Below are positions 31,993 through 35,820 of a stretch of 35,820 bases of DNA, one piece after another. The position numbers and the translations under genes are program-made. Each line of letters starts with the position of its first letter. Within the stretch, counting starts at the first letter, position 1. The notes beneath the pieces were generated by a model. It was not told the origin of the DNA and did not search any database. It was given only the letters and a program-made list of their open reading frames with translations. Origin of the DNA: Streptococcus castoreus DSM 17536 (lineage in GTDB: Bacteria; Bacillota; Bacilli; Lactobacillales; Streptococcaceae). Location: contig NZ_AUKZ01000018.1 in NCBI RefSeq assembly GCF_000425025.1, positions 1 through 35,820 of the forward strand, read 5' to 3'.

Positions 31993-32035
31993 GTCTGACA
32001 TAATTATTATAACTCTTTTGTCAGACATAAGTCAA
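31993..32035 (-). promoter_or_regulatory. Promoter and operator of the ribbon-helix-helix gene
   Basis: On the minus strand TTGACT (32030-32035) and TATAAT (32006-32011) are 18 bases apart. GTCTGACA (31993-32000) and TGTCAGAC (32019-32026) are perfect 8-base inverted arms flanking the -10, a spacing of about 26 bases between arm starts, consistent with autorepression by two dimers. Confidence 0.7.
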
Positions 32036-32104
32036 CCCCTAAATCAAACTTTTTTAATATTTTTTCAAGGTACCCTATTCAGTTGTCAAAGGACTATGTG
32101 TTTT

Positions 32105-32245
32105 CTACCAAACCTGCTTACCAGGTAAACCATGCAGCTGGTTGTATCTACGTGCACTAGCTTCCCAGCCGTTATTTTCAATCGTCCATTTTGGTTTTTC
32201 ATCTTGTTTTTTTGGTTTTGCAAAAATAAAATCTAATAGTTTCAT
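32105..32245 (-). CDS. 46-residue early protein
   Basis: The frame begins MKLLDFIFAKPKKQDEKPKW and continues ENNGWEASARRYNQLHGLPG. It has a GAGGAG ribosome site. The lysine/proline-rich linker followed by a Trp/Arg-rich helix suggests a small interaction module. No function is recognised. Confidence 0.6.
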   Translation of the reverse strand: MKLLDFIFAKPKKQDEKPKWTIENNGWEASARRYNQLHGLPGKQVW

Positions 32246-32274
32246 GTTATACTCCTCGACCTCGTCCAAAAGTC

Positions 32275-32529
32275 TTAATATTTGTTATTTAGCCAAGCTA
32301 TGATTTCAGCTTTTTTCCAACGGACAGCCGGCAATTCCTTTGGAAAATTTTTGTCGTATCTGTAGTATTTGTCAAAAGTGCTGGGGCTCATGTTAAGCCT
32401 CTCTGCTACTTTTTCTCTAGTCCATAATTCAGCGTTGAGTTCGTCTAATTTCATTTGGACTAACCTATCAACTGTTTTTTCGATAATTTCTTTTATCCAG
32501 TCGGACAAACTCATTAAGATATTGTCCAT
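32275..32529 (-). CDS. DUF771-like / excisionase-type helix-turn-helix protein
   Basis: The 84-residue protein has an N-terminal helix and a MerR/AlpA-like HTH in the C-terminal half (WTREKVAERLNMSPSTFDKY, then VRWKKAEIIAWLN). This matches DUF771-type proteins common in the streptococcal phage early region. It may act as an excisionase or early regulator. A TATAAT on the opposite strand lies immediately upstream of its ribosome site. Confidence 0.78.
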   Translation of the reverse strand: MDNILMSLSDWIKEIIEKTVDRLVQMKLDELNAELWTREKVAERLNMSPSTFDKYYRYDKNFPKELPAVRWKKAEIIAWLNNKY

Positions 32530-32540
32530 AGCGATCTCCT

Positions 32541-32598
32541 TGTGGTATAATTAAGTAAATTAATCTAGTTTTGAGTCCGATTCCCGTCGGACTTTTTT
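32541..32598 (+). promoter_or_regulatory. Rightward extended -10 promoter followed at once by a terminator
   Basis: TGTGGTATAAT (TATAAT at 32546-32551) with TTGTCC 18 bases upstream (32522-32527) forms a good extended -10 promoter. Only about 25 bases later AGTCCGA/TCGGACT (32574-32593) with a 6-base loop runs into TTTTTTGT. The transcript would be only about 40 bases and has no reading frame. It could be a tiny RNA or a promoter whose output depends on antitermination. Confidence 0.55.
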
Positions 32599-32629
32599 GT
32601 TGTATATAAATTCTTCTATGCCCCCTCTT

Positions 32630-32640
32630 TCTGCTATAAT
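32630..32640 (+). promoter_or_regulatory. Extended -10 promoter for the 71-residue rightward gene
   Basis: TCTGCTATAAT fits the streptococcal TNTGNTATAAT extended -10. No convincing -35 is seen. It lies about 70 bases before the gene start. Confidence 0.6.
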
Positions 32641-32710
32641 TGATTTATGACAAACCATCTATTCCTTATGAAGTCGTTAGTCAAATATGCTAGAAAGGAG
32701 GATAAATTAC

Positions 32711-32926
32711 ATGGTTGATAAATATATTCCTGGTCGTTATATTCAAAGAGAAATCGACGAAATTATTGAATTGGTTCGTGATAGAAGTAAGTTCGAACCA
32801 GTTAGAGTTCGTGAAGTCCAGGAACATATTCAAAAAATTCTTATTCAACATGAAGCTGAGATTCTTGCTCGTTTAGAAGAAAATCAAGATCAAAAGGCTT
32901 CAGAAAACTCAAATGATATTTTTTAG
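32711..32926 (+). CDS. Rightward small helical early protein
   Basis: The 71-residue protein starts at ATG 32711 (MVDKYIPGRYIQREIDEIIE) behind AAAGGAGG; an upstream in-frame ATG at 32687 precedes that site and is rejected. It is almost entirely helical and charged (EIIELVRDRSKFEPVRVREV). It runs against its neighbours and its last 86 bases overlap the convergent MRPKRYPYT gene. Function unknown. Confidence 0.7.
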   Translation: MVDKYIPGRYIQREIDEIIELVRDRSKFEPVRVREVQEHIQKILIQHEAEILARLEENQDQKASENSNDIF

Positions 32927-33068
32927 CTTCTTCTATTTTTTTCTTTAGTGTTTCGGATGCTGTTGGTGCTAAAGAATTTAACTCTTCAATAGCCAATCTA
33001 TAACTTGCGACTCTTTCTTGACTCGGAAAGGGTCTTTTTTGTGTATACGGATATCGTTTTGGTCTCAT
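32841..33068 (-). CDS. 75-residue MRPKRYPYT-family protein (copy 2)
   Basis: The product begins MRPKRYPYTQKRPFPSQERV, sharing its first nine residues with the gene at 23137-23307. The rest is helical (ASYRLAIEELNSLAPTASET) with an acidic C-terminus. It has an AAAGGA ribosome site. Its 3' third is overlapped by the convergent rightward gene. Function unknown. Confidence 0.66.
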   Translation of the reverse strand: MRPKRYPYTQKRPFPSQERVASYRLAIEELNSLAPTASETLKKKIEEAKKYHLSFLKPFDLDFLLNEQESQLHVE

Positions 33069-33080
33069 GGGGTTCCTTTC

Positions 33081-33091
33081 TGTTGTATAAT
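33081..33091 (+). promoter_or_regulatory. -10 promoter element for the 47-residue rightward gene
   Basis: TGTTGTATAAT has a perfect TATAAT (33086-33091) with upstream TG dinucleotides, about 30 bases before the start. It lies in the 54-base gap between divergent genes. Confidence 0.55.
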
Positions 33092-33122
33092 TTAGTTATC
33101 CTATTAGGAAGGAGGGAAGGTT

Positions 33123-33266
33123 ATGATTTCAAAAGAACAAATTGCTCACGATTTGGCTATTGCTATGATGACTGCTGAATTTTCTCAAGAAAAATATCAT
33201 CATGTAAGCTTTACTCAAATCACAAAATATAAAGATTATTACAAACGATTTTTATCTGAATTGTGA
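33123..33266 (+). CDS. Rightward 47-residue protein (DLAIA-type, copy 1)
   Basis: The peptide begins MISKEQIAHDLAIAMMTAEF and ends KYKDYYKRFLSEL. A strong GGAGGG site lies 4-8 bases upstream. Its N-terminal DLAIA segment resembles DLALA in the gene at 35259, suggesting related small helical proteins. Its 3' end overlaps the convergent leftward gene by 28 bases. Function unknown. Confidence 0.7.
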   Translation: MISKEQIAHDLAIAMMTAEFSQEKYHHVSFTQITKYKDYYKRFLSEL

Positions 33267-33415
33267 TGTAAAACATCTAAGTAATCTTTATTTGCCTCTG
33301 TTAGATGACTTAAGCAAGTGTTTAGCATATGTGCGCTGTAGTCGTCTTCAGAGATTTTAATTTCGTCTAATACTGTTTGCATTAAATTTAAAAATTTGTT
33401 TTGTGTTTCGTTCAT
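33239..33415 (-). CDS. 58-residue leftward early protein
   Basis: The frame starts MNETQNKFLNLMQTVLDEIK with a GGAGATGGC ribosome region, and is helical and acidic (ISEDDYSAHMLNTCLSHLTE). It follows the antirepressor by 12 bases and overlaps the rightward 47-residue gene. It superficially resembles the 49-residue gene at 35460 in size, start (MSERNEKF/MNETQNKF) and convergent arrangement. Confidence 0.65.
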   Translation of the reverse strand: MNETQNKFLNLMQTVLDEIKISEDDYSAHMLNTCLSHLTEANKDYLDVLHHNSDKNRL

Positions 33416-33427
33416 GCCATCTCCTTT

Positions 33428-34189
33428 TTAAACTGGTAGATATTCCTGATTAAGGAACTTATTAATAAAGTATTGTTGCCCCTTACCAGTAACTTTTGGG
33501 GTTACATTTGTTGTGGTGTGACCGTCAGAGTGATTGATAGCTGTTTTTTTGAGTTCAAACAATCCAAGTTGCATACTTTTTTGCGTTGGCTGATTCCAAG
33601 ACTCACCGCGTCTGCTAATTAAATAGCCGTTGGCTCGTAACCACTGAAAGAGCTTATTCTGACCAATATTGATCCCATTCTGTTTCAGGATTTTAGCTAA
33701 CTCACCAATCAGACAAGATGATTTGCTAGCACTCACAGCGTCTGCAAATAGTACCTTAGGCTTATCTTTTTCAATCTTCGTTTCTAAACGTTTAACCTGC
33801 TCCGTTAGACCTTGTAAAAAGTTCCCTAACGCATTAGGATTCGTCAATAAGTCCACTGCTTTATAGTCTGTGACGTAAGCACCATGCTTGCGGATAGCTG
33901 GTAGCACTTCGCTTGTGACCCAGCGTTTGAATTCTTTCGCTTGTGGAAGTTTGCTTGACAAGATTAATGAGTAGAGACCAGATTCGTTGATGATTGTCAT
34001 TTCTCTATCTTGACCTGAGGTACCGAAACGGTACTTCAGCTTATCTTCTTCTTCAACATGCCGATTAATATCTCGACTACCATTTTGATACCCTAAGATA
34101 TCTGCTACATCCTTACCCACAAAGTAAGGTTCACCATTAATCGTTACTGTTCGGACTTCTCGTCCTTTAAAGTTAAAAATCTCTTGCAT
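33428..34189 (-). CDS. ant: Phage antirepressor (Bro-N + KilAC/ANT)
   Basis: The 253-residue protein has an N-terminal Bro-N domain (about 1-105: FNFKGREVRTVTINGEPYFV, GKDVADILGY, EFKRWVTSEVLPAIRKHGAY) and a C-terminal KilAC domain (about 150-250: LIGELAKILKQNGINIGQNK, LFQWLRANGYLISRRGESWN). Such antirepressors inactivate CI-type repressors to favour lytic growth. Its retention without a visible cI suggests either a temperate ancestor or action against repressors of resident prophages. AAAGGA precedes its ATG; it follows cro by 33 bases. Confidence 0.93.
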   Translation of the reverse strand: MQEIFNFKGREVRTVTINGEPYFVGKDVADILGYQNGSRDINRHVEEEDKLKYRFGTSGQDREMTIINESGLYSLILSSKLPQAKEFKRWVTSEVLPAIRKHGAYVTDYKAVDLLTNPNALGNFLQGLTEQVKRLETKIEKDKPKVLFADAVSASKSSCLIGELAKILKQNGINIGQNKLFQWLRANGYLISRRGESWNQPTQKSMQLGLFELKKTAINHSDGHTTTNVTPKVTGKGQQYFINKFLNQEYLPV

Positions 34190-34222
34190 ACTGTCCTTTC
34201 TAGTGTTGTGTTGCCTATTGAT

Positions 34223-34438
34223 TTACACGGTTAAACCGTGTTTTGTTGGTAAAAAAATAATATCAGAGTAGTTGACATCGTATAGTTTCTCTATTTTATT
34301 TATTTCAATAGCATCTGGAAATGTTTTTGCATTTTCCCAATTGCTTAATTTCGAAACTGAAATTTTTAGTTTTTTAGCTGCTGTTTTTTGGTTCCAATTC
34401 TTCGAAACCCTAAGCATTTTCAACGTCATTTTCGTCAT
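34223..34438 (-). CDS. Cro-like XRE regulator
   Basis: The 71-residue protein is essentially one helix-turn-helix domain (LRVSKNWNQKTAAKKLKISV, SKLSNWENAKTFPDAIEINK). It is divergent from the membrane gene at 34492 and heads the leftward early operon with the antirepressor next, the position of Cro. The start may be 34438 or the second ATG at 34429; a GGGGGTGGGGG tract serves as an unusual ribosome site. Confidence 0.82.
   Translation of the reverse strand: MTKMTLKMLRVSKNWNQKTAAKKLKISVSKLSNWENAKTFPDAIEINKIEKLYDVNYSDIIFLPTKHGLTV
34225..34241. promoter_or_regulatory. 17-bp palindrome at the 3' end of the cro-like gene
   Basis: ACACGGTT-A-AACCGTGT is a perfect odd-centred dyad of 17 bases, the size of classical phage repressor operators. 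It covers the cro stop codon and lies 36 bases before the antirepressor start, so binding could control antirepressor expression. On the plus strand it is followed by TTTTG, so a weak rightward terminator is the alternative. Confidence 0.45.
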
Positions 34439-34456
34439 TCCCCCACCCCCTTTCTA

Positions 34457-34467
34457 TGTGGTATAAT
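34457..34467 (+). promoter_or_regulatory. Extended -10 promoter for the membrane gene, divergent from cro
   Basis: TGTGGTATAAT (TATAAT at 34462-34467) fits TNTGNTATAAT exactly, 24 bases before the ATG. The same 11 bases occur at 32541-32551. The -10 region is nearly symmetric (TATAATTTA), so it might also support leftward initiation towards cro. Confidence 0.68.
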
Positions 34468-34491
34468 TTAAATAAAAATGTGAGGTAAAAA

Positions 34492-34923
34492 ATGTACAAG
34501 GATTTATTCAAAATATTAAATATAATTCAGTTGATGACAATAGTCATCATTGTTGGAGTATCTCTCTTTTGGATGACAAAACTAGTACTTCTAGTAGATT
34601 TCGACTGGGTCACAGATAGCTATTTCATTATATCCAGTAAATTTAATTGGGTTAAATTCCTCACTCAATTTATAATCATTGATTTAATATTTGTTTTACC
34701 TCTTCTAACACTGGATTATATTTATTATTCATTAAATGCTGAAATAAAAAAGAAATATGCTAAATTAGTAGAAATAAGTAATGCTCTGTATGTTTCATTT
34801 GCCACTGTAATCACTCTTTCTCTGACTGCCAATGAATTAGTGTTTACTTTCATCACCTCCACCATTGCTTTTATCGCCCTTGTAATACCTATCTTTAAGC
34901 TTGTTTTCAAGCAACGAAAATAA
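34492..34923 (+). CDS. Four-TM membrane protein divergent from the cro-like gene
   Basis: The 143-residue protein (MYKDLFKILNIIQLMTIVII) has four hydrophobic segments (about 11-35, 56-77, 98-113, 117-137) and a lysine-rich cytoplasmic loop (NAEIKKKYAK). It occupies the place normally held by the cI repressor, with its own promoter, GAGGT ribosome site and a downstream terminator. A superinfection exclusion or host-protection role would fit, but I recognise no family. Confidence 0.75.
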   Translation: MYKDLFKILNIIQLMTIVIIVGVSLFWMTKLVLLVDFDWVTDSYFIISSKFNWVKFLTQFIIIDLIFVLPLLTLDYIYYSLNAEIKKKYAKLVEISNALYVSFATVITLSLTANELVFTFITSTIAFIALVIPIFKLVFKQRK

Positions 34924-35007
34924 ATTGAATACAAAAACAAGTACGAGAGAATGTATTGACATTAATAGAGTTCCGCAAACTAATACAAATAATATTTGAA
35001 AGACTAT
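34837..35007 (-). pseudogene. Holin-like toxin relic with AUA in place of the start codon
   Basis: Behind a perfect GGAGGTG (35016-35022) the minus strand reads ATA-GTC-TTT-CAA-ATA and continues as a very hydrophobic peptide (VFQILFVLVCGTLLMS then LVLVFVFNLFSLL) with a lysine-rich end. This resembles the small putative holin-like toxins of Gram-positive phages (M-x-VFQ-type starts). No ATG, GTG or TTG stands at the right distance; the next ATG is 15 codons in. It overlaps the 3' end of the opposite-strand membrane gene by 87 bases. It may be dead, or use a rare AUA start. Confidence 0.4.
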
Positions 35008-35023
35008 TATTTTTTCACCTCCT

Positions 35024-35048
35024 ACTCCCTCATGGGAGTTTTTATTTT
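35024..35048 (+). terminator. Terminator for the rightward membrane gene
   Basis: ACTCCC-TCAT-GGGAGT (35024-35039) is followed by TTTTATTTT on the plus strand. On the minus strand the same hairpin immediately precedes the GGAGGTG of the toxin-like frame, where it could affect translation. Confidence 0.8.
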
Positions 35049-35200
35049 GTAACAAACCAAGCAATCATCCAAGCGATACCACCTAACACCAATAGCGCTG
35101 GCAATAAGCCACCTTCAAATTCAATGCTTGTTTTTTCCTTGCTGTCACGACTGGTAAACGTGTGTTCTAAGTCGCCAAGCATTAGCTTTTTCCAATTCAT
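35042..35200 (-). CDS. 52-residue single-pass membrane protein
   Basis: The peptide begins MNWKKLMLGDLEHTFTSRDS and has one C-terminal transmembrane helix (about 29-49: GGLLPALLVLGGIAWMIAWF). AGGAGG precedes its ATG. Its start is 58 bases from that of the rightward gene at 35259. Such tail-anchored small proteins in early regions often affect superinfection or the host membrane; that is inference. Confidence 0.68.
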   Translation of the reverse strand: MNWKKLMLGDLEHTFTSRDSKEKTSIEFEGGLLPALLVLGGIAWMIAWFVTK

Positions 35201-35216
35201 TTTGTGCCTCCTAAAA

Positions 35217-35226
35217 ATGTTATAAT
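35217..35226 (+). promoter_or_regulatory. Extended -10 promoter for the 71-residue DLALA gene
   Basis: ATGTTATAAT carries TG one base before TATAAT (35221-35226), about 32 bases before the start. No -35 is visible. Confidence 0.55.
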
Positions 35227-35258
35227 CAACTTATCCTAACGGAAAGGAGGATAAGCTA

Positions 35259-35474
35259 ATGAAAATTTCTAACTCAAAAGACTTAGCTCTCGCTATTGTC
35301 GCTTCTTCTAGTCCTACTTTGTCTATCGAAGATAAAATCAAACTTTATGAAGATTCTGTAGAAGCTATTAAGCAACATAATTTACCTTTCGTTGAAGCCG
35401 AAAAGCAAGAACAAATCAATAATGGTAAAGTTATAGCCGAAGCTTATGACCGTGGCGAATCATTGTTTCGATAA
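35259..35474 (+). CDS. Rightward 71-residue helical protein (DLALA-type, copy 2)
   Basis: The protein begins MKISNSKDLALAIVASSSPT and is helical throughout (SIEDKIKLYEDSVEAIKQHN). It is preceded by AAAGGAGG and a rightward promoter. The DLALA segment and the context resemble the gene at 33123. It overlaps the convergent leftward 49-residue gene by 15 bases. Function unknown. Confidence 0.75.
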   Translation: MKISNSKDLALAIVASSSPTLSIEDKIKLYEDSVEAIKQHNLPFVEAEKQEQINNGKVIAEAYDRGESLFR

Positions 35475-35609
35475 GTAGTCGCCAATTTCGAGGAACCCTT
35501 TAGCAAGTTCGCACCTTGTTAAGGGGTCTTCTGCGTTTACGAAATCTCGCAAAATTTGCATGTGCATATCTTTTAGCACTCCGATAAATTTTTCATTTCG
35601 TTCACTCAT
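35460..35609 (-). CDS. 49-residue leftward early protein
   Basis: The frame begins MSERNEKFIGVLKDMHMQIL and ends GFLEIGDYLSKQ, with AAAGGAGAGG upstream. It is helical and slightly acidic. Convergent overlap with the rightward gene parallels the arrangement at 33.2 kb. Function unknown. Confidence 0.66.
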   Translation of the reverse strand: MSERNEKFIGVLKDMHMQILRDFVNAEDPLTRCELAKGFLEIGDYLSKQ

Positions 35610-35662
35610 AACCTCTCCTTTCATTCTTGCGGAGATACAGCCAATGTGCTAAACTAAACTTA

Positions 35663-35694
35663 CCCCGTTAGGGGAGAGGGCTACTTAGCCCTCT
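35663..35694 (-). promoter_or_regulatory. Two adjacent hairpins between tiny early genes
   Basis: AGAGGGCTA/TAGCCCTCT (35675-35694) is a perfect 9-base inverted repeat with a 2-base centre; CCCC-GTTA-GGGG (35663-35674) directly abuts it. Read leftward there is only a weak T-rich tail (TAAGTTTAGTTT), so this is a structured spacer, pause site or operator more than a strong terminator. Confidence 0.5.
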
Positions 35695-35702
35695 TGGTAT
35701 TG

Positions 35703-35804
35703 TCACCACTCTATTGAGTAGTGAACCCTAAGCTTAAACCAAAGGATCTTGATTTCGACTTCTAGTTCTTTGTGTTTAGGCTTTTTGTTTAGCCTCGACT
35801 TCAT
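35703..35804 (-). CDS. 33-residue basic peptide at the right edge
   Basis: The frame reads MKSRLNKKPKHKELEVEIKI and ends RVHYSIEW. Its credibility rests on a near-perfect AAAGGAGGT ribosome site 7 bases upstream, at the window edge. The promoter must lie outside the window. Function unknown. Confidence 0.5.
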   Translation of the reverse strand: MKSRLNKKPKHKELEVEIKILWFKLRVHYSIEW

Positions 35805-35820
35805 CAGCTGTACCTCCTTT

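Noticed and set aside
32687..32926. Longer 79-residue form of the rightward gene starting at 32687
   Set aside because: The AAAGGAGG site lies between the upstream ATG and the ATG at 32711, so initiation at 32711 is much more likely.
34725..34940. Minus-strand frame opposite the four-TM gene
   Set aside because: No ribosome site at its start; it is the antisense of hydrophobic coding sequence. Only the different frame behind GGAGGTG at 35016 was kept as a possible relic.
1..35820. tRNA genes, rRNA, insertion sequences and virulence factors such as superantigens or DNases
   Set aside because: I saw no cloverleaf-like tRNA, transposase or toxin/DNase sequence; the cargo slot after the lysin holds only the antitoxin-like pair.
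35805..35820. Circular continuity between the right and left ends
   Set aside because: The ribosome site at the right edge could continue into the left-edge bases, but there is no overlap or terminal repeat to prove it, so I do not claim a circular or complete genome.

Overview
The window is most of the genome of a long-tailed, cos-type (HK97-fold) siphophage of a low-GC Gram-positive host, almost certainly Streptococcus. The evidence is gene content and order: ERF recombinase/SSB/Gp157/DnaD/DnaC replication block, ArpU regulator, HNH-TerS-TerL, portal-ClpP-capsid, tail with G/GT frameshift, collagen-like fibre, Gp58/DUF1617/DUF1366, r1t-like holin and a lambdaSA2-like lysin with a Cpl-7 repeat. 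AT-rich codon use and TNTGNTATAAT promoters also fit Streptococcus. Nearly every gene lies on the minus strand, so the biological order runs from the right end (early) to the left end (lysis).

Layout from right to left: 35.8-30.4 kb is an early/control region of many tiny genes. It holds a Cro-like regulator, a Bro-N/KilAC antirepressor, a DUF771-like HTH protein and a ribbon-helix-helix protein. Five or more short rightward genes, each with its own promoter, are wedged between the leftward genes. It also contains a structured non-coding island (31.63-31.82 kb) with a probable small RNA. 30.4-25.4 kb is replication and recombination: DnaD-like initiator with internal iterons, DnaC-like loader, Gp157, ERF, SSB, an XRE regulator and small genes. 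25.4-23.1 kb holds a phage SPFH/prohibitin-like protein, the ArpU late regulator, a promoter plus early terminator resembling lambda pR'-tR', and a catalytic-domain-only tyrosine recombinase. 22.9-19.6 kb is packaging (HNH, candidate cos, TerS, TerL). 19.6-13.7 kb is head and connector, ending in two probable -1 programmed frameshifts, one in the major tail protein and one in G/GT. 13.7-2.6 kb is tape measure, Dit, tail-tip protease/Tal, collagen-like fibre and Gp58. 2.6-0.7 kb is lysis. The left end carries an antitoxin-like gene and a truncated GNAT-type gene.

No full-length integrase, no CI-type repressor and no attachment site are visible, although a cro-like gene and an antirepressor remain. 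Either the lysogeny genes lie outside the window or this is a virulent derivative of a temperate phage; a four-TM membrane gene sits divergent from cro, where a cI gene would be expected. The most interesting unexplained features are the array of divergent/convergent rightward mini-genes with a recurring extended -10 promoter, the small-RNA/attenuator island at 31.66-31.82 kb, and the A7 frameshift that would extend the major tail protein.
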